Assembly: GCA_025201805.1 (NCBI GenBank)
Contig: MU619362.1
Location: forward strand, 20,899 to 84,898
Length of the DNA stretch: 64,000 bases
Source of the DNA: Parasitella parasitica
Taxonomy: Eukaryota; Mucoromycota; Mucoromycetes; Mucorales; Mucoraceae
Direction: 5' to 3'
In this document: positions 1 through 10,702 of the stretch, in pieces
How positions within the stretch are numbered: the first letter of the stretch is position 1
Layout: every line of letters begins with the position of its first letter
Notes under the pieces: generated by a model
Databases searched by the model: none
The model's input: only the letters and a program-made list of their open reading frames with translations
Told to the model about the DNA's origin: nothing
Program-made: the position numbers and the translations under genes

Positions 1-21
1 TTTTTTTTTTTTTGCGTCTAG

Positions 22-392
22 ATTTTCACCACTGCCAATGTGGAAGCTGTTGATTTATTGTCTCGTATGCTGCAATACCATCCTCAACAAAGAATTACAG
101 CTATTGAAGCTTTGTGCCATCCATTCTTTGATCCTATTCGTGACCCTAATACAAGATTACCCAATGGACAGCCATTACCACCAGTTCTAAACTTTACAAA
201 AGAAGGTAAAGACGCACATGTACAAGGTGTCACGATACTAACGATTTATTAGAATTGTCTATCCGACCCGACTTGATCAGAAAATTAGTGCCTCCACATA
301 TGGAACAAGAGCTTCTTTCGAAAGGGATTGACGTCCATCATTTTGATCCTATTCCAGCTGACCAAATGAAGATCTCTCCTTCAGCTATTTAG
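22..392 (+). CDS. GSK-3/shaggy-type protein kinase, 3' end
   Basis: Last two exons (22-205 and 253-392; intron 206-252 with branch-like actaac) of a serine/threonine kinase whose 5' part lies outside the window. The 107 visible residues hold the end of the kinase C-lobe: a [20 protein letters not shown] stretch with the conserved arginine of subdomain XI, then DPNTRLPNG and the fungal GSK-3 tail ELSIRPDLI...LVPPH. The DPNTRLPNG block separates GSK-3/shaggy kinases from MAP kinases, which share the upstream part. The first 21 bases are the pyrimidine tract and AG of an upstream intron. GSK-3 kinases act in nutrient, stress and developmental signalling; which paralogue this is cannot be decided from the tail alone. 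Confidence 0.9.
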
Positions 393-1139
393 AGCGACTT
401 GCGTTTATATATACAAATTCTCCCCTTCTTCCGTCTATATACATATCTCTTTTTTTTTTTTTCATTTTCCTACATGCTTAATTTAATAAAAATTATGTTG
501 GAAAAAAAACAAGCCTCGCTTGCATATCTGTCAGTTCATTGGGCTGTCTAACCCCTGTCAAATGTAGTAGTAACGTATGTGCATCTTTGGATATTCAAAT
601 CTAAACCTTTCGTACCACCTCACTAAAATAAGCGCTATGACGCATTTCAATACGGTCTAAGCTGTGTGAAGAAATGTTAAAACTTCAATTTCAATGATTG
701 GTGCAATGTTAAAAAGAAAAGATGTGTTAATTTTCAAGAATTTTCGCATGGGCGAATGTGGCGCTGCAGCCAACAGCATCCACTGACTACATGGCAAAAG
801 ATACCCTTAAACTTTAGCCTCTTGACTAGATGAAAAAAGACTCACTACTGAATAGGTCAAACATTTAATTGAGGGATCATTGCGGATAATTGAAACTTTT
901 TGATATGTATTGTGTGATATCGGATCGAAAGCAATTACACACAAATGCAATAAAAATGATTGCTACCTTGATTTTTAACCGGATGATTACGGATATTAGA
1001 AAATCATGCCAAAATTAACCAAGGAACAACATATCAAAGAACCCTCGGCGGATAAAGCTGAATCCGTGTATGAATAAAATCGTGAAATCTTGGGAATCTA
1101 TTTCTCACGTTCATCTCAATCACAAATATATACAACCAA
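393..1139. other. Intergenic, GSK-3 to USP
   Basis: AT-rich spacer holding the GSK-3 3' UTR (AATAAA near 486) and the promoter of the universal stress gene. No further coding or RNA signal was seen. Confidence 0.6.
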
Positions 1140-1799
1140 ATGCCAAACTCACAAATCATTGACGAGTGTATTCATCCTGATGACCATCACAAAGACTTGA
1201 AGCGTATTGTTGCAATTAGTATTGATGAAGGATCTGCTGAATACGTCTTTGATTGGGCTATCAACAATTTTATCAATCCTGCCTCTGATTTAGTGGGTTC
1301 AAAAACTTATTTCTACTGTAAATTAATGCTAAGTGTATCAAATGAGTAGGTCGTCTTCTTGAACTGTCGTCAGGTGGATGCTCCAATTGCACCTTACATT
1401 AATCCCACAAACTTTATTGAAGAATTCGATGACAAGAAAAAACTAAAGAGCCATCATTTACTAAAGACCTATGCTGATAAATTGAAACCATTCAATGTAG
1501 ATATAAATCATTATGCTATAGAGAAGTTAATTAATGTATATCCATAGATTGCTATCAGAGCCATTGCGTTGCTTGGTGACCCAAAAGTGGAAATTATTCG
1601 AAAAGTAACAGAACTGAAAGCCGATGTTTTGCTTATTGGATCTCGTCAACTGGGCTCAGTGAAAAGAGCTCTTTTGGGAAGCGTTAGCGATTATTGTGGT
1701 CATAATAGCCCTTGTACCGTGATCATTGTCAAAGCTCATCCTGAGCATCCAGAAGGAAAGCACGAGTATAAGAGCATCTTTCACAGAAAATCAGCTTGA
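1140..1799 (+). CDS. Universal stress protein (UspA family)
   Basis: Three exons, 1140-1292, 1350-1496 and 1548-1799, give 183 residues in a continuous frame. The fold starts with a strand RIVAISIDEGSAEYVFDWA, the usual (hydrophobic)4-D-S-E/G opening of USP domains, and ends with GSRQLGSVKRALLGS followed by VSDYC and PCTVIIVK. That is the G-x2-G-x9-G-S/T nucleotide-binding signature of ATP-binding USPs. The protein is a cytoplasmic stress-linked nucleotide binder by family; its partner and trigger are not visible. Intron 1 begins GTGGGT, a weak donor, but splicing there restores DLVVFLN, the expected second strand. Single-domain length is normal. Confidence 0.87.
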
Positions 1800-1959
1800 T
1801 ATAACCTCATTTATTCAAAAAATCAAAATTTCCTAAATAAAATCTATTTCTCCCAGCAGTTTTCTAACGATTTTTAAAATCACTTTTCTTTACAAGCAAC
1901 ACATTCGCTCTCGTCATTAGATTTTTGTCTACATACACATGTGTCAGAATGAAATTGCT

Positions 1960-2214
1960 TTACTTTTTGAAGAAAACCCACTTCTTTTCACGACAAGCCT
2001 TTTGAAACTCGTCCCATTCTTTAAGGCATTTTGATCTGTCATTGTTATTCTTATCAAGACATGCCTTCAAAGGATTATAATCGCAAGATTCAACTTTCTT
2101 TCCAGCTTCCATTGAGAATAATGCGGTATTAGATGAGAGGGTAATCCCTGGAAATATCTTTCTGTTCAAGCTGCCTTGGTCCGTTACCTCGGTGACTGTG
2201 CTCAGATCACCCAC
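1960..2214 (-). CDS. CHCH-type (coiled-coil-helix) small protein, 5' end unresolved
   Basis: Open frame of about 84 residues with four cysteines in a compact helical region: C-x7-C-x10-C-x10-C, including CLDKNNNDRSKC and a following EWDEFQKAC. This resembles twin-cysteine CHCH proteins of the mitochondrial intermembrane space, imported and oxidised by Mia40; the spacing is not the canonical twin Cx9C. The frame opens after tatag, a good acceptor, and has no early ATG (the first is at residue 35), so a short 5' exon upstream is likely but could not be placed. Lysine-rich C-terminus. Convergent with the stress-protein gene. COX23/CMC-like is a guess only. Confidence 0.55.
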   Translation of the reverse strand: MGDLSTVTEVTDQGSLNRKIFPGITLSSNTALFSMEAGKKVESCDYNPLKACLDKNNNDRSKCLKEWDEFQKACREKKWVFFKK

Positions 2215-3062
2215 CTATACAGTATTATGTGCTTATCAAGGTAAAAAAAAAACTACTGATTAGATCAGCGTATTAATTAGGCTGTTATAAATATTTCATG
2301 AATATTTTGTTTAGAATCCTAAGATTAAACAGACACTTCGTTTTAAGTAAAGTGTTCAACAGATACATAATCTGGATAATTCAAAAAAGAATGCTGTTAG
2401 TAAATAAGACTTTATGAAATGGAAAATGAATGAGATTGCAGTAAATATGAAAATAAAAATATATTTATAAATAAAAAATAAGCGTTGTAAAAATTACAAT
2501 TATAATCAAGTTTGGGGTTCTTTATTATAAAGTATACTGATGTTTTATTTAGAGAAAAATATCGTGGTATTTATAAGATTTGGATTGTCCAGTTCTCATG
2601 AATGGAGCATTGAATCCGAGAGTCAATGCAAATCATGCTAAAATGCTTTTACCATTGATAGAGATTGGCGTAACATTTGTTGGCCGTATATACACGCATT
2701 TTGTTTAAAGTGTCTGACAATCTGACAACCACCTTGAGCCGTTGCCATTGGTTGATTCATTCATGCAGGAACATTTGGTGTGATATAATGTCGCTAGGAG
2801 TAGAGATGATTGCGCGGGATATCCACGGAACATGTATCTGTTGCTCAGACGTCTAATTTAAAATATAGGATGTTATGTTTGTTGTATACATATCCCACGA
2901 GCCGTGTCTAAAGCACATCATTGCTTAATTGGGCCACTAGAGACCACAGTAATTGATTGCTGGGTTGAACACCTTTTTTTTTTTTTTCCCCCGCAAAACC
3001 CTCTTTTCTTCGTTGCAAGCATTGTCTTTCTTTCCTTTCCTTTTTCGCATTAGAAATCTGTC
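2215..3062. other. Intergenic between divergent CHCH and AP180 genes
   Basis: About 850 bases, AT-rich in 2220-2560. It probably holds a missing 5' exon of the CHCH gene and both promoters. A poly-T/CT-rich tract at 2972-3050 lies just before the AP180 start codon. Confidence 0.5.
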
Positions 3063-5139
3063 ATGGAAACTGCTGTCCGTAAAGCAACCCGCCTCGAGTA
3101 CCGTCCGCCCAAGGAGAAACATTTACAAAGTAAAGCTGGCATTTTATCATTTGCTGTCCTCTGGGCATCATCTCATCATTTCTGTGTTGTATCTTTGTAG
3201 CGTTGAAGAATTTGACATTTGAGAATCCAACGAGTATCGATGGAATCTTGATGAATCTTGAAAAGAGATTGAAGGAACATTCTTGGATCGTAAGTAATCG
3301 TTGTAATGGGGCGGGGAGGGGTGGTGGTGGTGGTTGCTTTTTTTTTTTTTTTTTTTTTTTCGAATGGGATTATATCATGGCTGTATTGACGTATGTTTGT
3401 GACACGATAGATTACATATAAGGTGCTGCTTATCCTACATTATTTAATGCGTGAGGGTAATTGTGCTCGAGTGACTGACGCCATCATCAAACATCCCAGT
3501 GTATTGGATGCCAGCAGAATCAAGAATAAAACTCACTGTAAGTATGCAACTGGTCTTTGTACGGTGGTATCGTTATAAATGTGTGTACATGTAGCACCGG
3601 CCAATGTGCAGAATATCTACCTATACAGAGCTTACTTGGATGAAAGAATCATTGCATTCAAAAATTTGAGAGGAGATCCTGCAACGGAATCGAGGAAACA
3701 TGAAGGCCGGCTTCGTTATTTACTCGTCAAGGATGGCCTATTAAAAGAGACGACTGTGTTACAGCGCCAGATGGAATCAGTGTTGAAATGCAAGGTAAAA
3801 AGAAATGGTTGTGTTTCGACAACACCCAGTGCTGACATGAGCCAAAAAGTTTCATCTCGATGACAAAGACCCGCAAATCACTCTGTTTGCTTACAAAATG
3901 GTTGTTGAAGACCTGTTGGCATTGTTTCAGTCTATAAATGAAGGCGTTGTCAACATTTTAGGTGAATATTCGAGTCATTTTAATGTGGCATGATTTGATT
4001 TTAAAACATCTGTTTAGAGCACTACTTTGAACTGAATAAAGCTAACGCCACTGATGCTTTGAAAATATACAAGACCTTTGCTCAACAAGCAGAATTGACG
4101 ATTGACTATTTGAATGAAGCAAGAAAGTTGGAAAACGATATTCAGCTGAATATTCCCCCCATCAAGCATGTAAGTACATTTGCATTTCACAAAAAGTCTT
4201 CAAGTTGTTGATTTTTTTTGCTTTTGCTTTTGCTTTTGCTTTTGCTTTTGCTTTTGCTTTTGCAATCTACACACACGGCAGGCACCGCTTTCACTTGCTG
4301 CTGCTTTAGAAGAATACTTAAATGATGGCTCGGCTGATCAAGTCGACAGTAGTAAGTCTCTATGCTTATTAGTATGGTAAATGTACGAGCTAAATACGGA
4401 ATAACTAGGCCAAGCTAAAGCTGTGCCAGGAAATACTACAATTCATCGTCAACAGCCTTCGAGGCAACAATCAACGCAACAGCCGATGCAGCAGCAGCCG
4501 ATGCAGCAGCAGCCAATGCAGCAGCAGCCAATGCAGCAACCTTTTCAAAAAGCTTACAATCAAAATTCTCCAATTCAAAACGACTCTTTTACTGCTCAAC
4601 AGGCTGAAATGGACGCTGCATTCTCCAGTGCAAACAGGAAATCAACAGCATTATCACTAGCACCACAAGCATCTTTTGTCCAAAATCCATTCTTGAGTCA
4701 ATCGCTCGTGTCTCAGGCACCGGTCACTGCTAATTTCAGTTCACCGTTTGCAACAATCAATGGGCAAGGATACGCACAACCCTCGTCATCTTCAACTTTT
4801 ACAAGATCAGCTACATTTTCATCCGCAACTGCAGGACATGGTAGCAGTAACCCGTTCAGATCTATGAGCATAAACTGTTCACACGGCTATTCCGGTTGGA
4901 TTGGTGCACAGCAGCAGCAGCAGCAGCAGATAGCAGTGGCCAAACCTTTCTATCAACAAGAACTACAGCCTCAAGCAACTGGTAGCAATAATCCGTTTTC
5001 ACTTGTAACGCCACCACTTTCACCTAATCCACCGTTGAACTCATACATGAACCCCCCACAACCTTCTTATTCGTCTAATCCCTTCATAACACAGCAGCAA
5101 AATGCCAACAACAACAACAACAATCACTCTGCATTTTAG
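3063..5139 (+). CDS. AP180/CALM clathrin assembly protein (ANTH domain)
   Basis: Eight exons (3063-3129, 3201-3289, 3423-3537, 3595-3794, 3850-3961, 4018-4169, 4282-4351, 4409-5139) encode 511 residues. Residues 1-270 form an ANTH domain: METAVRKATRLEYRPPKEKH has the lysine-rich phosphoinositide-binding start, followed by the HSWIVLLILHYLMREG helix and an IYLYRAYLDERI segment. The rest is low-complexity, Q-, P-, N- and S-rich, with an MQQQP repeat and four NPF tripeptides near residues 361, 416, 463 and 492 that bind EH domains. The family recruits clathrin to PI(4,5)P2 membranes and sorts v-SNAREs in endocytosis (yeast Yap1801/1802). Intron 2 has a poly-T run and intron 6 a hexamer microsatellite. 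The 3' end is 115 bases from the next gene. Confidence 0.92.
4216..4263. repeat. (TTTTGC)8 microsatellite in AP180 intron
   Basis: Eight perfect copies of the hexamer TTTTGC inside the intron at 4170-4281, just upstream of its 3' splice site, where they lengthen the pyrimidine tract. Confidence 0.95.
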
Positions 5140-5254
5140 ACACGGGATGCTGATTCAATGACCGTTCTTTTTGTATAAACTCAAGTATTAAAAATAACTG
5201 CAATATAATAATAATAAATACTCTTCTTTTTGTTTCTTTCTCGTCAAGCAAGAA

Positions 5255-7477
5255 ATGCTCCACGAACTGCTGTTTGTATTGCTGGGCTATCCAGGAGATG
5301 TCTTTGTACCTTATCCAGCACTGAAAAGCTCAACGTTTGCGATACCCCAGAGTTTCCCTTTGCTACACCAAACAGAACGCGGCTGTCTCAATCGACTGGG
5401 ACAGCTGGGATGGACCTATTTGCAGATAAACGACTTTGTGTCGTCTGTCAAAGACTTGAAGCTAACCACTCATGACACCAGCAAGCCCCATGGCGCATAC
5501 GTTCAAGCGCTGATTACCTGTATAGAGCTCACATTGAACGACTACCGCTGCGACATCTTGGATATGGAGAAGCGCATCCTCAATAGACAAGACGAGGCTG
5601 GTGGCGACATTATACCATTAGCGCTTGTCACAGCCAACCTCAGTCATTGGGAGCTACTGTTGCCAGCATTGTACAAGTTCACACAGCTGTTGCAACGGAA
5701 CCCAGCAAACTATCATGGCTGTCGACTATTTGATCTGCTGATGGATCAGGCAAGAACTGGCATTCTTGAGTTCCGTGCAGAGATTGAAAAGATGATGACA
5801 CAGCTGCACAATGTACTGTACAGACAATTGACAGCGTGGATGGTGTACGGGCAGTGTGTGGACCCCGATAACGAGTTTTTCATTGTGCCTTACTCAGCAG
5901 AAGAGAGGCTCTCTACAGCAACAGCGTGGAACCGGCTCTACGTCATTGACTATGACAAAATCCCATCCCATTTATCACATTCTCTAGTAGAATCTATATT
6001 GTTTGTCGGTAAAGCCATTGCAACAGTGGATGAAATGGACAAGTTACCCATGTCCATCAGCCGGCATGACGACGATTCTATGCTGCCTTTCGAAACACAA
6101 AGATCTCACCAACATTTGCAACATTTGCAACAGTTGCATAAAATCACAATACCGCTAGACATGAAAAAGAAGCATTTGCAGCTACTTTTATCGTTGTACT
6201 CATCACCAGCATCAGCAAAAGAGTCAGGGTGTCTGTCGTCGCCTTGGATCAGATACCCACGGCAATTGCAAGCGATTGTAAGTCAAGTCCGAAGATCAAC
6301 GGCAGACTGGCTGTTCTCTCAAGTGCTGGTTGGAGAGCATGGATTACATCGCTATCTGGACTCGTTCAGACATGTCTTTTTACTGAATTATGGAGATTTG
6401 GCGTCTAATTTTATCGACGAGTGTACGCTATGGCGACGACGATCGTTGCAAAAAAGCGACGGGATAAGCAAAATTCAAAGTAATCCAAGCAAAACTGCTA
6501 TTATCTTCAGACATCAAGAGCTGAACGCTTTGCTGGGTAAAGCCTCAATCGGCACAGCCGCAGAAGATCAGCTTCAAGGCTTCAAACTACTGCTGCAAGA
6601 AGAGCAGACAAAAAAGTATCCGTTTGCTGATCTGCTGCTGCTGGTGGATCTGCGCATGGTTCTCACATTCGACCTAGAATGGCCAATTGACCTGTTCCTC
6701 AGTAAATCTGATTTGAAAAACTATAGTCATTTGTGGTCATTTTTGATTAGTTTAAAAAACACACAAATGTCGCTGGGTAGCCTGTACCAATTGCTTCGGT
6801 GTCGTCAGGATGATGCCGGGCCTGTTGGCGCATATCACGAACGCATGGTATGGAGGACAAGGACTTTGATGCTTTTTTGGGTGGATACAATGTGGAATCA
6901 TGTTCAGGTACATGCATGCATGCAGTCAATGACGTATACTAGTATTGACAGCAGAACATAGTCTCAAGTAATAGATGTGCATTACCAAAAGCTCACTTCA
7001 AGCACAAGCACAAGCACAAGCACATCTAGCGAGCCAACTGCAACCAGGAGGAAAGCGTGGCAGTCAAAGCCTAAACTCGATTTTGACGAAATCCAAGCAG
7101 CACATGAGCACTTTTTGCGTGACACTATGAGAGGATGCTTACTCATGTCGAGCGACTGTGTGGCTACAATGCATGATATGCTACAGAGCTGTTTAGAATT
7201 TTGTGACCTGATGGAAACAATATCCCAGGATGGTCGTTGGAGGACAAATAAAAGGCGCAAAACAGCAGCAAAAACAGCGACCGAGATTGTTAATCAGTGG
7301 ACAAAAGCAACCACAGTTTCCTGGATGGAGGATGTTGTTTTACTGCAGGAAAGATTCAATGAATTGGCAGAAAGGTTCTTTGTGCTGACATCGTCTCAGC
7401 AACCCGATGTCAAAGCTAGCGGTCAGCTGGATGTTCTGTTGATGCAGTTAGACTTTAATAAATGGTTTTCCAAGTAA
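5255..7477 (+). CDS. Gamma-tubulin complex component 4 (GCP4, Spc97/Spc98 family)
   Basis: Two exons, 5255-6907 and 6962-7477 (intron GTACAT...ATAG), encode 722 residues. The N-terminus MLHELLFVLLGYPGDVF is close to the MIHELLLALSGYPG opening of animal and plant GCP4. GRIP1-like features follow, such as LNRLGQLGWTYLQI, HGCRLFDLL and YRQLTAWMVYGQ, then a GRIP2 region with MWNHVQSQVIDV across the splice site and GLHRYLDSFRHVFLLNYGD. GCP4 is part of the gamma-tubulin ring complex that nucleates microtubules at spindle poles. Its presence fits an early-diverging fungus; budding yeast has lost it. The start follows a pyrimidine-rich leader. A short Ser-Thr repeat opens exon 2 where GCP proteins have a variable loop. 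Confidence 0.9.
6997..7026. repeat. Hexamer repeat (AGCACA) coding Ser-Thr in GCP4
   Basis: About four to five copies of agcaca in frame, read as Ser-Thr dipeptides. The same hexamer recurs about 0.85 kb downstream in another gene and another frame. Confidence 0.85.
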
Positions 7478-7597
7478 TTCACATATACTCACGTGCCATC
7501 TACTTGGCCTCCCGCCACTCAACTTTTTATCGCGTACTACTTGCAAAAACCTCTCCCCCCTCCCCTCCCTCCTTTCCCTCAAAAAAAAAAAAAAAAC

Positions 7598-8884
7598 ATG
7601 GCAGACAAAGATAAACATCAGGCCGAGAATAGTCTTTCAGAAGCTGAAAAGTTTCTTGAATCTTTGAACTTGCCTGATTCACAAAATCAGGAAGTGGATG
7701 AGCAAAAAACAAAGACAGACCCAAACGATATCATGTCTTTTCTTGACGAAATATCGAATTATCCAACTCAAGACGATGCAACCGAGGAGAGCAAGAATGA
7801 AGCTCAACAAGAAAGCGACCCAAAAGAAGCCAATTCTTTTCAAACATCAGAAACGAAAGGTCAGGCACAGGCACAGGCACAAACACAAACACAAAAACAA
7901 GCACAAGCACAAGCACAAGCACAAACACAAGCACAAGCACAAGCACAAGCACTAGCACAGACGCAGCATGAACATTCATCGCCTCAACAGCAGGAACAAG
8001 AAAACAGCTGGAAATCTTGGGGAAACAGCTTCTGGAGCCAAGCCAGTGCAGCTGTAAAGACAACTACAGAGCAGATCAACCGCTCCGTTGCATCAGAATC
8101 TGCCACAAAACTGCTCGAGAGCCGTGTCAAAACATTGCAAAGCTTTGTGAACAAAGAAAACATTGAGAAATTGGGCACTGGGCTCAAGAATCTGACAACC
8201 ACATTTTTAGAAACGGTTGCTCCGCCTATTTCAGAGCATGAATTGGTCGAGGTCTGGTTGGCCTATGATATGGTTGGATATACTGGGTTGGAAGCCCTCG
8301 TTTATCGAGCATTTGCCCGAGTCATGGAGCACACAGAATCAGGACAAGTCGTCGTGCGCAATCCCAACAGTGATGATTCGAGCAATAGTACAGACATGGA
8401 TCCTACTCACCGCGATCTGAACATGTGCGACTCTATCATCGATGGCACCAAGCTTGCAAAAGCAAACATTGACCATTTGATTAAGCAGCATTTTGTACCA
8501 GAGGAAAAGAGGCAGGGAGAAACCTTCCACCCTCAATCAGGCGCTGTTCCAGTCATTCAGTGTCCTGTCTTTATGGCTATTCAGCCAGTTAAAATCGTCA
8601 TGGCACCTATTGACGACCATGATACAGAGCAGCATCAAGTCAGCTTCATCATCCTCATGGTGGACCCTACGCACCACCTGAAATTCAAGACATATTCTCA
8701 ATCTTTGCCCCTAAGCTGGTTGGACATCCCCTACGAAGAAAACGAGTGGGTCGAGGATAAAATGGTAGACATTATTGGCATGTCTGTCACTTCAATTGCT
8801 CAGGATTATGTCTGGACCCGTATGTCTGGTAATACCACTAGTACAGCTATCCCAACGGAAAGTGATCAAGTACAAGAGGTCTAA
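7598..8884 (+). CDS. MTC1-like protein (maintenance of telomere capping 1 family)
   Basis: Single-exon gene of 428 residues. The N-terminal part has the family's acidic FLDEI-type motif (DIMSFLDEIS), then a 30-40 residue Gln-Ala repeat, a tryptophan motif SWKSWGNSFWSQASAAVK, and a conserved C-terminal region starting LETVAPPISEHELVEVWLAY and continuing VGYTGLEALVYRAFARVM. This order matches the fungal Mtc1 family (DUF5427). Yeast Mtc1 was found in telomere-capping screens and is linked to Golgi/COPI vesicle traffic; the exact function is not known. The ATG follows an A16 run and a CT-rich leader at 7551-7597; an in-frame upstream start at 7493 has no family support. Only 120 bases separate it from GCP4. 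Confidence 0.8.
   Translation: MADKDKHQAENSLSEAEKFLESLNLPDSQNQEVDEQKTKTDPNDIMSFLDEISNYPTQDDATEESKNEAQQESDPKEANSFQTSETKGQAQAQAQTQTQKQAQAQAQAQTQAQAQAQALAQTQHEHSSPQQQEQENSWKSWGNSFWSQASAAVKTTTEQINRSVASESATKLLESRVKTLQSFVNKENIEKLGTGLKNLTTTFLETVAPPISEHELVEVWLAYDMVGYTGLEALVYRAFARVMEHTESGQVVVRNPNSDDSSNSTDMDPTHRDLNMCDSIIDGTKLAKANIDHLIKQHFVPEEKRQGETFHPQSGAVPVIQCPVFMAIQPVKIVMAPIDDHDTEQHQVSFIILMVDPTHHLKFKTYSQSLPLSWLDIPYEENEWVEDKMVDIIGMSVTSIAQDYVWTRMSGNTTSTAIPTESDQVQEV
7860..7965. repeat. Gln-Ala coding hexamer repeat in MTC1-like gene
   Basis: Run of CAAGCA/CAGGCA/CAAACA hexamers read as Gln-Ala and Gln-Thr. On the opposite strand it gives a spurious Val-Leu open frame (7731-8063) that is not a gene. Confidence 0.9.
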
Positions 8885-9398
8885 TACTTGTTTTATTTTA
8901 TTTTTTCTTTTTGTTTGTAAAGTAATAAATGCGCCCGTGCATGGCAAGCAGATTTATGTAGCCAATGCATTATTTTCAATATCCATAAACATGTACATCG
9001 TGTGTGTCTTTAGGTTTAGCCGAAAAACAAACGTTAGCCTGAGAAGTACATTGTTTATGGAAAAATCTTCATTATATAATGCATTTTTCCTGTGTAAATT
9101 TCTGGAATTACCAAGCTACCTTTTCCCACAATGGTAAAGTGTTTGCAGAGAGCTGTCATGAATCGATAGAATCATCATGTATAGAGAAAACAAAGGTTTC
9201 ATCAGATTGGCAAAACAAATACACCAACAAGCAGAGGCCAATTGCGAATGGAGAAATAAGCAAAAAAAAAAAAAAAAAAAGTGTCAATGCATCGCAAGGT
9301 TTGTCCAACCTTATGCAAGATTACTTTTGTGTATAAAAAGGGAGGAAAAGATGGGTGTTTCATACTATTTTCTCTCTCTTTCCTATATTTTTCTTAAT
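8885..9398. other. Intergenic, MTC1-like to SDR
   Basis: MTC1-like 3' UTR (AATAAA near 8922) and SDR promoter, with an A18 run at 9262-9280. Nothing else is supported. Confidence 0.6.
9332..9340 (+). promoter_or_regulatory. TATA box of SDR gene
   Basis: TATAAAAAG, 67 bases upstream of the chosen ATG at 9399. An in-frame ATG at 9351 lies only 19 bases from the box and would probably fall before the transcription start. Confidence 0.6.
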
Positions 9399-10547
9399 AT
9401 GCTGGCATCTGATTCTTTCTCAAATTTAAAAGGCAAAGTTGCTGTTCTTACTGGCGCCAGTCGTGGTATTGGTAAAGCCATCGCTGACGTTTTGGTTGAA
9501 CATGGCGCCTTTGTTGTCATTGGTGATATTTTGGAAGCAGAAGGAGAGCAAGTTGTTGCTGATTACAACGCCAAGGCCGGCACCAAAGTAGCTGCTTTTA
9601 TTCGTACCGACGTAACAAAATACAGTGATAACCAGGCCCTTTTCAAACTAGCAGACGCTGAATTTGGTGGTGTTGATGTAAGTACTTTTTAGTCGGCCCT
9701 TCAGCGAAACGCTCCTTTGACATTCTGTTGTGTCTTTAGTATGCCTTGCTGAATGCTGGCATTGGCTCCAACGCAAACTCGATGTTCACCGAGATGGATG
9801 ATGAGCTGGAAGAAAGAATGATTGATATCAATACCACGGCTGTCATCAAGGGGACAAAGGTAGCCCTTTTGCATATGTCTAAGCGAGGCGGTGGATCTAT
9901 TGTCCATCTGGCCTCTGTTGCAGGCTTCTTTTCTTCGCCGTAAGTCTATGATACAATCACCAGGTATGCATAATGTCTGACAAAACCTTGTAAATGAAAA
10001 AGGAGCCTTGCTAGTTATAACGCTTCCAAGCATGGTGTTATTGGTTACACTCGCTCCTTCCAACTAATGCCACATATCTGCAATGTTCGTGTCAATGCTA
10101 TTTGCCCATACTGGGTTGGTAAGGATGATACATTTGAAACACACACATACACACGCACACACGCTAATTTATCATTTAGAAACTGATTTGATCTCATCTG
10201 TGAAAAGCACAGGAGAGGAAGAGGATCCCTATTATAATGTTATTCAGAATTCTCCTCGCACCTCAATTAAAACTGTCATTGACGGCTTCTTGACATTGGT
10301 GTTGGATGAAGCAAGAAACAGTAAGCATCAAATGTACTGCTACATAGCCATTTGAGCTAATTTTGCTCCACATATAGCTCAGACATTGATGGCTGTTCCC
10401 GAGGGTCTAAAAGTTATGGAGCCCTTGGTACCATTAGCCTCTTTCAGCAATGAGAAGACCGCACAACTGCAAGAGAAATATTTGGCTGCTGCAATTCAAA
10501 GTGGCAGAACCCAGCTCGCTGCAGCAATCGAAAGATACGGCATCTAA
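9399..10547 (+). CDS. Short-chain dehydrogenase/reductase (15-PGDH-like classical SDR)
   Basis: Five exons (9399-9677, 9740-9939, 10003-10118, 10180-10320, 10378-10547) encode 301 residues. A Rossmann fold is visible: TGASRGIG (T-G-x3-G-x-G) at residues 18-25, an NAG motif in YALLNAGIG, active-site Ser in LASVAG and the catalytic pair YNASK. An acidic residue after strand 2 (GDILEAEG) suggests NAD(H) over NADP(H). The sequence around SKHGVIGYTRSF and NAICPYWVETDL resembles 15-hydroxyprostaglandin dehydrogenase-like SDRs. The substrate cannot be read from sequence. The start at 9399 is chosen from the TATA spacing; starting at 9351 would add 16 hydrophobic residues. Confidence 0.88.
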
Positions 10548-10692
10548 CAAGCTTCAAGAACTAATGAAAAAAAAAAGGCTATGGTATTGAATAAGCAAAA
10601 GAGACTTATCAAATAGGCCTTAGTTAGCGCAGGCATCCTGATTTATCGTTCAAATGCATTAAAGCTTTTTTTTTTTTTTTTTTTTTTTTTTT

Positions 10693-10702
10693 NNNNNNNN
10701 NN
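10693..10702. other. Assembly gap (10 N)
   Basis: Ten Ns sit inside a poly-T run, so the break is a homopolymer failure and the true length of the tract is unknown. Confidence 0.98.

Noticed and set aside
4471-4540. CRISPR-like array from regularly spaced CAGCAGCAGCC repeats
   Set aside because: It is a 15-nt coding repeat (MQQQP) in a eukaryotic gene, with no spacers. No CRISPR, bacterial operon or riboswitch was seen anywhere in the window.
7731-8063. Minus-strand 110-codon ORF rich in Val-Leu
   Set aside because: It is the complement of the Gln-Ala repeat of the MTC1-like gene; low-complexity shadow without domains.
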